DNA of 5,534 nt from Thermoplasmata archaeon (GCA_021804185.1 JAJZKL010000100.1:1-5534); one strand, 5' to 3'. Numbered from the stretch's first letter, positions 1-5,534 are shown. Made by a program: numbers and translations. The notes: generated by a model not told the origin, from the sequence alone.

Positions 1-65
1 GCCCTGTTATCTGCCATTATTACTTTCTCTAATATTGCTTCATGTTCATAAAGCTGTGTATTATC

Positions 66-81
66 AAAACGAAAAAAAGAA
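66..81 (-). terminator. oligo-T terminator of the leftward catabolic operon
   Basis: Read on the minus strand, about 22 bases after the aldolase TAA, there is a run of seven T followed by CG and a further run of four T. A weak 4-bp stem (GGGA/TCCC, 6-nt loop, at about positions 87-100) lies just before it. Archaeal RNA polymerase stops at oligo-T tracts without needing a strong hairpin, so this is a reasonable end for the hydrolase-permease-aldolase transcript. Seen: the T tract and its position. Inferred: that it works as a terminator. Confidence 0.5.
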
Positions 82-102
82 TTATTGGGAATGTTATCCC
101 GG

Positions 103-828
103 TTATCGCGACCCTTGCATGAATTCTATCGTGGATTTATAGGAAGAAACGATAGCTTCGCGATCCATTCCGAGCATAAGGAAATTAAACTCTCTCTTTA
201 GTACCTCAGCAAGAACTTCCCGTTTGAGAGGGGAATATATCCCGGTTATCAGCTTAAGTTCATCGGCTCTTTTCTTTATCCGTTCAACTGTTCTGACAAA
301 ATCCTCGTTTTGCCACGAGAATTCCAGCCCAAGGGCTATGGAAAGGTCAACCGGGCCGACAAATACGCCGTCTATGCCTTTGACAGCAGTGATTTTCTCA
401 AGATCAGCGTATGCTTTTTTCGTCTCTATCTGCAATATTAGCAATGGTGATTCCTGCGAATACCGGATAAAATCATAACCATAGCCGGATGCCCTTCCCG
501 GGCCGGCGCCTCTCCTGCCGACAGGAGCGAATCTGGAGAATAATACTGCGTTTTCAGCGTCCTCCACGGTCTCTATGCCGGGTACAATTATACCGGATGA
601 TCCAGTGTCCAGGACTTTTTTGATTTCGTTCTTCTCTAGTCCGCGTATCCTGGCCAGTACCGGTACGCCCCCAGCAGCAATAACAATAGACTGGAGCATT
701 GTCACGTCGATAAGTGAATGTTCCATATCGGCAATCAGAAGGCCAGGGCCGGAATTCAGGAGTGTTTCTGCAACTGAAGGATCGGAAATTGTAATAAGAG
801 GTCCCGGGAGGTTCTTTGACTCCCTCAA
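103..828 (-). CDS. HpcH/HpaI-family aldolase
   Basis: Probable metal-dependent (class II) pyruvate aldolase of the HpcH/HpaI family, a cytoplasmic TIM-barrel enzyme that reversibly splits 4-hydroxy-2-oxo acids into pyruvate (or a related 2-oxo acid) and an aldehyde. The landmarks of E. coli HpaI are present in order: D34-x-E-H37 (catalytic His, equivalent to H45), R60 (R70), D74 (D84), the APVGRRGAGPGRAS segment at 101-114, metal ligand E135 in QIET (E149), and metal ligand D161 in GPVDLS (D175). It is the last gene of the operon, right behind the permease. The start is uncertain: this version begins at TTG, at 241 aa, but the frame is open upstream to 873 and would add the helix KLREV that the family normally has. 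No ATG or GTG exists there, only ATA at 864-862 (overlapping the permease TGA) or CTG at 867-865. The family is clear; the substrate is unknown. Confidence 0.9.
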   Translation of the reverse strand: MRESKNLPGPLITISDPSVAETLLNSGPGLLIADMEHSLIDVTMLQSIVIAAGGVPVLARIRGLEKNEIKKVLDTGSSGIIVPGIETVEDAENAVLFSRFAPVGRRGAGPGRASGYGYDFIRYSQESPLLILQIETKKAYADLEKITAVKGIDGVFVGPVDLSIALGLEFSWQNEDFVRTVERIKKRADELKLITGIYSPLKREVLAEVLKREFNFLMLGMDREAIVSSYKSTIEFMQGSR

Positions 829-863
829 GACCTCTCTCAGCTTCTCAAAATCTTGCTTAAATA

Positions 864-2453
864 TCAGGCTTCTTCAACTCCTATTCCCTCATACCTGAGC
901 CCGGAATAGTATCCTATGTAGTAGAACACAAGAGTAACAATTATGAACAGGATCACGTCATATGGGAATACTACGAGATCAATTCCGCCAAAGTTTGAAG
1001 ATCCAATGAATGAGAGCCCAAGCACAACGATCATGTATACGGGGAGCCAGATACCAGCCATGAAGTCAGTTTTTGTAAGCCCTTTTCTCTTGTGGTAAAC
1101 AAGGAGGAAGATCAGTCCAACGTAAACAGACATAATGGATATTGTTACGTATGTGAACCCGGACCAGTATATCAGCAGTCCGCCGATCACGAATGAGAGG
1201 GGAGCCACAATTCTGTAAGCAGGAAGCTTGTATGGTCTCTTAATATCCGGGTACTTTTTCCTGAATACTGCTAAGCTGATTGCAGAGGGAGAATATGAGA
1301 ACACAACCGAATCAACGAAGACAGAAAGAATTGATGCGAAAGACGGGAGAAGTATCAGGTATATTATGGATATAATGAGAACAAGCGCAACGGAATACAC
1401 AGGAATCCCTTTTTTATTGATGTTTGCAAAGATCTTCGGAAAATACTGGTCATATCTGGCAAGGGTGTTCCCTACCCTTGCGGCTCCGCCGTAATATATG
1501 ATGCCATCACTGAAGGATGCAATTATGACTCCGACTATTGCAAGTACCGCAAATGCTGCGAGGCCCACGTAAAGGGAGTTAGATGCAAACGGAAAACCCA
1601 GGCTCGAAAGAAGAGACCATTTTTCGGAGTAAGTAGCCGGAGTGGTAGCAGGCTGGATAACTGTGTTTATGAGATAATGGAAGTTGATGGTTCCCAGGAA
1701 TGCCAGGCTCTCTATAAGGTAAAAGACCATTACAAAAACGAGAGAAACAAAGATTGCTCTTGGAAGGAATTTCTCTGGACTGTGAACTTCCTCGGCATAG
1801 TCTATGGGCTGCCTGAATCCGGCGTAGGCGAAGATCGTTGCAGAAACTGCAAGAAGCACTCCGGATGCGCCCATTGGAGCAAATCCTCCGAGGTCTGTCA
1901 TGTTCGAAGACCTGAAAAATGCCAGCAGGGCCAGACTTACTGCAAGCACGATTATTATCTTTATTATGGTAAGTCCGTTGTTTACATTGCCCATCAAGCT
2001 TATTGTTCTCATGTTGATGAAGAAAATAATTATGACCGCAACGATGGACACAGCTATTCCGATATAGGAGAGACTTGATCCGTTGTAAAACGGGGGATAG
2101 AAATAACTACCATACTCAACTATTGCCGCAACAACCGCGGGCATTGCAAGTGAATATCCCACAAAGGCTGCCCATCCGTTAAGGGTACCCACAACAGCGC
2201 CATGGCTCTTGGCGGGATAATAAGCAACTCCGCCGGCCCTTGGCCACATAGTTCCAAGCTCCACATATACAAATGCTATGGGGAGTATCAGCAGGAATGC
2301 TATCGGCCATGCCAGAATTCCGGCAGGTCCACCGTCAGCAAGAACGGTTACCGGTATGTATGCGACAGCCGGTCCCAGTATTGCCCCGATGGTCAGAAAA
2401 ACTACGTGCCAGAATCCAAGCCCCTTCTTGTATGTTCCTTTTTCTTCCGTCAT
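864..2453 (-). CDS. APC-superfamily amino acid permease
   Basis: Secondary transporter of the amino acid-polyamine-organocation superfamily, in the cytoplasmic membrane and presumably driven by H+ or Na+. It has 529 residues. Hydrophobic segments suggest about 14 membrane helices (near 14-36, 45-66, 89-113, 127-148, 158-180, 197-213, 231-255, 294-316, 349-370, 371-396, 412-431, 433-453, 465-486, 498-518), against 12 in the core fold. Family marks: the unwound helix-1 glycines IGAILG (22-27), the loop ELGTMWPRAGG (65-75) after helix 2, the helix-6 break plus AGFRQPIDYAEEVHSPEKFLPRA (211-233), and RKKYPDIKRPYKLP (398-411). The ATG start is supported by a strong Shine-Dalgarno GAGGTGA five bases upstream, which overlaps the stop of the hydrolase gene. 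The position between two catabolic enzymes suggests it imports their substrate, which might be an amino acid, an amide or an organic acid; specificity cannot be read from sequence. Confidence 0.92.
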   Translation of the reverse strand: MTEEKGTYKKGLGFWHVVFLTIGAILGPAVAYIPVTVLADGGPAGILAWPIAFLLILPIAFVYVELGTMWPRAGGVAYYPAKSHGAVVGTLNGWAAFVGYSLAMPAVVAAIVEYGSYFYPPFYNGSSLSYIGIAVSIVAVIIIFFINMRTISLMGNVNNGLTIIKIIIVLAVSLALLAFFRSSNMTDLGGFAPMGASGVLLAVSATIFAYAGFRQPIDYAEEVHSPEKFLPRAIFVSLVFVMVFYLIESLAFLGTINFHYLINTVIQPATTPATYSEKWSLLSSLGFPFASNSLYVGLAAFAVLAIVGVIIASFSDGIIYYGGAARVGNTLARYDQYFPKIFANINKKGIPVYSVALVLIISIIYLILLPSFASILSVFVDSVVFSYSPSAISLAVFRKKYPDIKRPYKLPAYRIVAPLSFVIGGLLIYWSGFTYVTISIMSVYVGLIFLLVYHKRKGLTKTDFMAGIWLPVYMIVVLGLSFIGSSNFGGIDLVVFPYDVILFIIVTLVFYYIGYYSGLRYEGIGVEEA

Positions 2454-2465
2454 TTTTTCACCTCA
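2454..2465 (-). promoter_or_regulatory. Shine-Dalgarno for the permease, overlapping the hydrolase stop
   Basis: On the minus strand the hydrolase ends GTA GTT TGA and the permease begins nine bases later. The sequence TTTGAGGTGAAAAAATG contains GAGGTGA, a close match to the complement of the archaeal 16S 3' end, five bases before the ATG. The TGA is inside the binding site, so ribosomes finishing the hydrolase would end on the permease start region. This arrangement fits translational coupling within one mRNA. Confidence 0.7.
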
Positions 2466-3116
2466 AACTACATCCAAGGCAACGACTCTAGCCATTGCCC
2501 CGCTACCATTTTCAATCTTTAGCGGCAATGCCACGACCAGATATTTTTTTCCTTCCTTCAACTGGTCCAGGTTTGCCATATCTTCAATGAAAGCCATATC
2601 ATGAGTAAGAAGGGCTTTGTGTACCCTGAAGTCGGAGTGATCATATGGCTCAATGCCCAGAGTATCGATGCCAATTACCTTTGTCCTGTGTTCTACGAAA
2701 AAATCAACAGTATCCATGGCGAGTCCCGGAAAATCGAACTGGAATTCCTTCGAGAAGTCTCTCTTCCTGTCCCACCCAGTGTTAATGAGGATTATCTTTC
2801 CATCATATTCCGGTTTCCATACCGCTGTGAGAGCGGATCTGCCTATTTCTTTCCCATTAAGTTTCGGTCTGATGCAGTAACCTTCTCCAATAAGCTTGTC
2901 AAGTTCTACTTTATCAACGGTCTTTGCCTTTTCAATCATGTGTGATGGAGCGTCTATGTGGGTCCCGCTATGTGTAGCGGAAGCATAGGATTCAACGCTG
3001 TAGCCGTCTCTTGCCACAGTCCCGACAGGATTAATGGTTATAAGGGGGTTTGTCGGCCACGCAGGCATATTAGTTTTTAGCGTAACGGACAGATCATAGA
3101 TTCCATTGATCTTCAT
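2463..3116 (-). CDS. cyclase-family metal hydrolase (kynurenine formamidase/isatin hydrolase-like)
   Basis: Cytoplasmic hydrolase of the cyclase superfamily (PF04199), 217 residues, close to the usual 205-220. Members use one or two divalent metals to hydrolyse formamides, cyclic amides or lactones; KynB (N-formylkynurenine to kynurenine) and isatin hydrolase are characterised examples. The signature H49-S-G-T-H53-I-D55-A-P-S-H59 is intact, and the distal ligands H166 and E178 match the KynB pair H160/E172 with the same spacing of 12. The core motif DTLGIEPYD (151-159) and the N-terminal IYDLSVTL are also typical. The ATG at 3116 has no Shine-Dalgarno but lies about 25 bp after a TATA-like element, so it is probably leaderless and the first gene of the operon. 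No tryptophan dioxygenase or kynureninase is nearby, so a kynurenine role is unsupported; lactone or cyclic-imide hydrolysis is equally possible. Confidence 0.9.
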   Translation of the reverse strand: MKINGIYDLSVTLKTNMPAWPTNPLITINPVGTVARDGYSVESYASATHSGTHIDAPSHMIEKAKTVDKVELDKLIGEGYCIRPKLNGKEIGRSALTAVWKPEYDGKIILINTGWDRKRDFSKEFQFDFPGLAMDTVDFFVEHRTKVIGIDTLGIEPYDHSDFRVHKALLTHDMAFIEDMANLDQLKEGKKYLVVALPLKIENGSGAMARVVALDVV

Positions 3117-3132
3117 GTCTTAACATGAACTT

Positions 3133-3145
3133 GGATATAATTAAA
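3133..3145 (-). promoter_or_regulatory. TATA-like promoter of the hydrolase-permease-aldolase operon
   Basis: The minus strand reads TTTAATTATATCC here, preceded by a purine-rich run (seven A then G) that could act as the TFB recognition element. The TATA centre is about 22-26 bp upstream of the hydrolase ATG, which is the spacing for transcription starting at or within a few bases of the A of that ATG. The absence of a Shine-Dalgarno before this ATG (GTTAAGACATG) supports a leaderless mRNA. Promoter function is inferred from position and composition. Confidence 0.5.
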
Positions 3146-3183
3146 CTTTTTTTACATTAAATACATTATTTTACGATATTCAT

Positions 3184-3205
3184 TCATAATACGAATAAAT
3201 TATGA
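3184..3205. repeat. inverted repeat TCATAAT-N8-ATTATGA
   Basis: Seven-base arms (3184-3190 and 3199-3205) are perfect inverted copies separated by eight bases, giving a 22-bp dyad typical in size for a dimeric transcription factor site. It lies about 55 bp upstream of the TATA-like element of the catabolic operon and next to the palindrome at 3207-3224. The arms are AT-rich, so chance occurrence is more likely than for the neighbouring palindrome. Confidence 0.4.
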
Positions 3206-3206
3206 G

Positions 3207-3224
3207 CCATATGCCGGCATATGG
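3207..3224. repeat. perfect 18-bp palindrome, candidate operator
   Basis: CCATATGCCGGCATATGG is identical to its own reverse complement over all 18 bases, with no loop. A loopless dyad suits binding by a symmetric protein dimer better than an RNA hairpin, and on the minus strand it is not followed by a clean T run, so a terminator for the SDR gene is less likely. It lies 28 bp after the SDR stop and about 75 bp upstream of the operon's TATA-like element. Its centre is 21 bp, two helical turns, from the centre of the inverted repeat at 3184-3205. Confidence 0.6.
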
Positions 3225-3251
3225 TATGCAATCTGGGATAATCCATGGCAA

Positions 3252-4055
3252 TCAATAGGGATATCTTGTTATTCCTCCGTCAATTGGTATATTGGCTCCC
3301 GTGATGTATGATGAAGTACTCGAGCACAAGAATGCTACAAGACGACCGATTTCCTCAGGTTCTCCAATTCTTCGGAGAGGAATCTGCTCCTTGATCTTCT
3401 GAAGTTCCGTATCAATATCAGTGCCGTTCTTTGTTGAATTTGTTTCAAGAACCGCCTTAAGCCGATCAGTCAGAAAATACCCCTGAGAAATGGAATTCAC
3501 GTTGATCCCTACAGGACCAAGTTCCAGTGATAGAATCTTTCCAAGATTTACTACGGCAGCTCTCAACGACCCGGAAAGAGAGAAACCCTCGTATGATTCC
3601 CTTGTGGTCATCGAAGTGATAAATATGATCCTTCCTCCAGGTTTCTGAAGGAGGGGCAGTAATTCCCTGACCAGGGTTGTTGTTGAACCTATGAACATAT
3701 TCATGTAAGTGGACCAGTCTTCTTCCGTTAGTTTCTGGAATTCTGAAATTTTCGGGTCTCCATAGTTAACTATTATATAATCAAGTGTTTCAAATTGCTT
3801 CTGGACGGTCTGACGAATTGAGTGAAGATCGCTTTTGCTGGTCAGGTCACATTTCTGCCATATGATCCTGGCATCTCCGCCTGTGGCGATATTTTCTGCG
3901 GAAACCTTAATTTTTTCCCTGTTGCTTGAGCTGATTAGCAATTCAACACCGGCATCGTGCAGCACCTTGGCAACGGCCTGTCCTATCCCGGAACTGGCTG
4001 CCGTTATGATGCCTCTCTTACCCTTTAGATCGTCCATGGCATATAATTCGGGCAC
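3252..4055 (-). CDS. divergent SDR-family oxidoreductase (FabG-like, atypical active site)
   Basis: Rossmann-fold protein of the short-chain dehydrogenase/reductase superfamily, cytoplasmic, probably binding NAD(P)H. In 267-residue numbering it shows the nucleotide loop TAASSGIG (18-25, with Ala for the usual first Gly), CDLTS (69-73), VNYG (96-99, in place of NNAG), catalytic-type S148, and a C-terminal PxR...GEPEEIG...YITGANIPIDGG segment (226-261). The YxxxK motif is absent: aligned on AAVVNLGK, Tyr becomes S161 and Lys becomes R165. From memory this LSxSxRAAV pattern marks a known BKR-like SDR subgroup (cd05344) whose tetrad is imperfect, so it is probably not a decayed gene. The chosen start is GTG; the ATG at 4037 gives 261 residues and begins MDDLKGKRG, like most relatives, so it may be the true start. 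No clear Shine-Dalgarno favours either. The reaction is unknown. Confidence 0.85.
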   Translation of the reverse strand: MPELYAMDDLKGKRGIITAASSGIGQAVAKVLHDAGVELLISSSNREKIKVSAENIATGGDARIIWQKCDLTSKSDLHSIRQTVQKQFETLDYIIVNYGDPKISEFQKLTEEDWSTYMNMFIGSTTTLVRELLPLLQKPGGRIIFITSMTTRESYEGFSLSGSLRAAVVNLGKILSLELGPVGINVNSISQGYFLTDRLKAVLETNSTKNGTDIDTELQKIKEQIPLRRIGEPEEIGRLVAFLCSSTSSYITGANIPIDGGITRYPY

Positions 4056-4094
4056 CCCTAAAAAAGTGTTCGGCTCTTCATCTCTTCAGTTAGG

Positions 4095-4102
4095 AATAAG
4101 TA
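4095..4102 (+). promoter_or_regulatory. TATA-like element for the metallophosphoesterase
   Basis: AATAAGTA is centred about 25 bp upstream of the ATG at 4124, the expected spacing for archaeal transcription starting at the ATG itself. The bases directly before the ATG (CATCAATAAAAC) contain no Shine-Dalgarno, again fitting a leaderless message. The whole divergent spacer to the SDR gene is only 68 bp (4056-4123), so both promoters must be packed into it. The match to the TTTATATA consensus is modest. Confidence 0.35.
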
Positions 4103-4123
4103 CCATTTCTGCATCAATAAAAC

Positions 4124-4813
4124 ATGAAGGTCTTGATTTTTTCGGACATTCACTCCAATTTTGATGCCCTGAAAACACTGATTAACAGGGAGTCATACGA
4201 CAAGGCAATCTTCCTAGGTGACATTGTTGACTACGGCCCGGAACCGGCTGAAACCCTCGACCTTGTGTTTCAGGAAGCCGATTACATTGTGATGGGCAAT
4301 CATGATTATGCAGTTGCAGAAAACGAAGACTGCAGGTGTGCAGCCGAAATGCATGATCTTAGTGAATTCACGAGAGAATTCATAACTAAAAAATTTCTAT
4401 CGGCTGGAGATATTTCCAGGCTCACTGGGCTGAAGCATCAGAGCGAGATAGAAATTGATGGCAGAAAAATGTTGATCACGCATGCCTCCCCCAACAACAA
4501 CCTTTTTGGTTACCTGTTTTCCACGGAGGCTGAGATGATATGGAGAAATGCAAATTACCGTAAGTTCGATTACATTATGGTAGGACATACACATTTCCCT
4601 ATGCTGTACAGAGGAAAAATCGTAAATCCGGGGAGCTCCGGTCAGCCCAGGGACGGGAACTGGATGCCGATGTATGCTCTGCTTGACACACAGAACGATG
4701 AACTGGTCTTCAAACGTTTCAGGTACAATAACGCCAGAACGATTTCCAAACTGTCAGATATACTCAGGGATCATCAAGACCATCTAAATTCTTTGAAAAA
4801 ATTTTATCTTTAG
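4124..4813 (+). CDS. calcineurin-like metallophosphoesterase (YfcE/MJ0936 type)
   Basis: Single-domain binuclear-metal phosphoesterase, 229 residues, with no signal peptide and so cytoplasmic. All signature blocks are in order: SDIHSN (D8, H10), GDIVDYG (D33), GNHD (N59, H60), THAS (H120) and GHTH (H155, H157), giving the full set of metal ligands. The VNPGSSGQPRDG block (167-178) after GHTH is typical of the PF12850/MJ0936-like branch, whose members hydrolyse phosphodiesters such as cyclic nucleotides or model substrates; the physiological substrate is usually unknown. A two-cysteine stretch, EDCRC at 68-72, follows the GNHD block and may be lineage-specific. The ATG start gives the conserved MKVLIFSDIHSN beginning and appears leaderless. 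It is transcribed away from the SDR gene and converges with the radical SAM gene, so it is probably monocistronic. The family assignment is very secure. Confidence 0.93.
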   Translation: MKVLIFSDIHSNFDALKTLINRESYDKAIFLGDIVDYGPEPAETLDLVFQEADYIVMGNHDYAVAENEDCRCAAEMHDLSEFTREFITKKFLSAGDISRLTGLKHQSEIEIDGRKMLITHASPNNNLFGYLFSTEAEMIWRNANYRKFDYIMVGHTHFPMLYRGKIVNPGSSGQPRDGNWMPMYALLDTQNDELVFKRFRYNNARTISKLSDILRDHQDHLNSLKKFYL

Positions 4814-4829
4814 TTTCCTGCAATTTTCC
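4802..4829 (+). terminator. T-rich end of the metallophosphoesterase gene
   Basis: The last codons and the bases after the TAG are T-rich (TTTTATCTTTAGTTT, then CAATTTTCC) and could end the rightward transcript. The runs are short (four T at most), so this is a weak candidate. No hairpin was seen. Confidence 0.25.
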
Positions 4830-4837
4830 TGAACGGC

Positions 4838-4853
4838 GCAAAAACTGAAAAAA
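4838..4853 (-). terminator. distal oligo-T tracts after the radical SAM gene
   Basis: On the minus strand there are runs of six T (4853-4848) and five T (4844-4840), separated by CAG, about 90-100 bases beyond the stop of the leftward radical SAM gene. Together with the nearer T6 at 4909-4904 they make a plausible staged archaeal terminator. They face the end of the convergent phosphoesterase gene. Confidence 0.35.
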
Positions 4854-4903
4854 GGAGAATGGCTTAAGGTACCTGTTTAAGTGGAGGAAATGTGCCGGAC
4901 ACC

Positions 4904-4909
4904 AAAAAA
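4904..4909 (-). terminator. proximal T6 tract after the radical SAM gene
   Basis: Six consecutive T on the minus strand lie 29 bases past the TGA at 4939. An oligo-T run at this distance is a usual archaeal stop signal. The two flanking CCGGCA copies are direct repeats, not a stem, so no hairpin is proposed. Confidence 0.4.
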
Positions 4910-4938
4910 TGCCTTTGCCGGAAATAATGGGCATGTTT

Positions 4939-5534
4939 TCAAAGGAATCTCTGGCCTGCCTGCGCCTTTGAGGCTACCCATTCATCGGCCTGGCTGTTGC
5001 ATTTTACGGAGTGTTCCTCTGCAATATTCTCAATTAATTTCGTGACTCTGGACTTCCATGATTGATCACCATGAAACGCATCGTCCGGAACATAACCTGG
5101 AAATTCTTTCATCATAAGCTCCTTTGATCCGTTATACTGAGCGTAGAAATCGTAAATCACTCTTGATCCGGTCATGGAGGCAAGGGAAAATATTCCGTTC
5201 AGGTTTTCATAATTATCGTTGAATTCCCTGATTATCGGACCCAGAAATATCCATGTCGGGATTTTCTCTTCTTTCAGATCAATAAGCAATCTGGATCTTT
5301 CTTGCGGTGATGGGGTCTGTGGTTCGATTATCATGGCCTTTCTTCTGTCAAGAGTTGTTATGGTCACTCCAAGGTCCAGGCTGTTACGGTAACGTTTGAA
5401 AATTTCAATGTCCCTTCTTGCAAGCGGAGATTTGGTCTGGATCGTTACGCGGAACCCGTTTTTTGCCAGAAGTTCTACAGTACCTCCAGTTAGCTTGTAT
5501 TTCGCTTCCGCAGTCAGCACGAGATTTCCTCTCT
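4939..5534 (-). CDS. radical SAM protein, SPL/Rv2578c-like, C-terminal part (5' end outside window)
   Basis: The last ~198 residues of a protein resembling the spore photoproduct lyase-like radical SAM family (often annotated DNA repair photolyase or Rv2578c-like). Numbering from the GTG at 5520: AEAKYKLTGGTVELLAKNGF (4-23), TKSPLARRDIEIF (28-40), LGVTITTLDRRKA (50-62), EPQTPSPQERSRLLIDLKEEKIPTW (66-90), then FLGPII (92-97) match the second half of the family's barrel. The CxxxCxxC iron-sulfur motif should lie upstream, beyond position 5534. The reading frame is open to the window edge, so the gene is treated as truncated. The GTG at 5520 has a possible Shine-Dalgarno (GAGAGG), but starting there would leave a protein without its cluster, so it is a poor start. 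The usual DPYQPxE segment before the LTR motif is changed to LTAE. Substrate unknown. Confidence 0.8.
   Translation of the reverse strand, partial: RGNLVLTAEAKYKLTGGTVELLAKNGFRVTIQTKSPLARRDIEIFKRYRNSLDLGVTITTLDRRKAMIIEPQTPSPQERSRLLIDLKEEKIPTWIFLGPIIREFNDNYENLNGIFSLASMTGSRVIYDFYAQYNGSKELMMKEFPGYVPDDAFHGDQSWKSRVTKLIENIAEEHSVKCNSQADEWVASKAQAGQRFL

Noticed and set aside
1..17. Possible start of a leftward gene at the window edge: ATG at 17-15 reading MADNR, with a TATA-like CTTTATGA about 32 bp upstream.
   Set aside because: Only five codons are visible, there is no good Shine-Dalgarno, and the frame is also open upstream without a start codon. This is too little to call a gene.
93..110. Tandem imperfect 9-bp repeat GTTATCCCG/GTTATCGCG at the 3' end of the aldolase gene.
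   Set aside because: Only two short copies, partly inside coding sequence; likely chance.
1677..2078. Rightward 133-codon frame inside the permease gene, rich in Lys, Cys and His.
   Set aside because: It is the antisense of membrane-helix codons; the permease protein on the other strand is a clear family match. Other frames opposite the hydrolase, SDR and aldolase were set aside for the same reason.
2463..3116. Naming the cyclase-family gene kynB.
   Set aside because: The metal ligands match, but the same ligands occur in isatin hydrolases and other superfamily members, and no other kynurenine pathway gene is present.
3207..3224. Reading the 18-bp palindrome as a hairpin terminator of the SDR gene.
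   Set aside because: It has no loop bases and no following T run on the minus strand (the next bases are CTCATAATTTATT). A protein-binding dyad explains it better, though termination is not excluded.
4890..5045. Small rightward frame of 51 codons (starts MCRTPKNAFAG) preceded by GGAGG.
   Set aside because: The GGAGG is only two bases from the ATG, and about two thirds of the frame is antisense to the well-supported radical SAM gene. No recognisable protein features.

Overview
The window looks like a piece of a moderately AT-rich archaeal chromosome, most likely from a euryarchaeon of the Thermoplasmatales type. This is inferred from several signs: genes that start with no ribosome binding site about 25 bp after a TATA-like element (leaderless transcription), oligo-T tracts after stop codons, frequent ATA (Ile) and AGA/AGG (Arg) codons, and gene families common in acidophilic heterotrophic archaea. 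No 16S rRNA or other taxonomic marker is present, so the assignment is tentative. No tRNA, rRNA, CRISPR array, insertion sequence or prophage gene was seen.

Layout. Positions 1-102 hold the tail of the intergenic region after the first gene, with an oligo-T terminator. Positions 103-3116 form a tight leftward operon, read from right to left: a cyclase-family metal hydrolase (kynurenine formamidase/isatin hydrolase superfamily), a 14-helix APC permease, and an HpcH/HpaI-type pyruvate-releasing aldolase. The hydrolase and permease are 9 bp apart, and the aldolase follows the permease stop almost at once. A 135-bp gap (3117-3251) carries the operon's TATA-like promoter and two inverted repeats, one of them a perfect 18-bp palindrome. 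The leftward gene beyond it (3252-4055) is an SDR-fold oxidoreductase whose catalytic Tyr and Lys are replaced, matching a known divergent FabG-like subgroup. A 68-bp divergent spacer separates it from a rightward calcineurin-type metallophosphoesterase (4124-4813). After a convergent intergenic stretch with T tracts comes the 3' part of a leftward radical SAM protein of the spore-photolyase-like (SPL/Rv2578c) type, cut by the right edge of the window.

How the genes may work together. The hydrolase-permease-aldolase set has the logic of a small catabolic pathway: take up a substrate, hydrolyse a lactone, cyclic amide or formamide bond, then cleave a 4-hydroxy-2-oxo acid to pyruvate (or a related 2-oxo acid) and an aldehyde. 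The SDR gene lies upstream on the same strand and could supply a redox step. The substrate cannot be read from the sequence. The phosphoesterase and the radical SAM gene look like unrelated neighbours. The most interesting unexplained signals are the paired inverted repeats upstream of the catabolic operon, the non-canonical SDR active site, and the missing conventional start codon of the aldolase.
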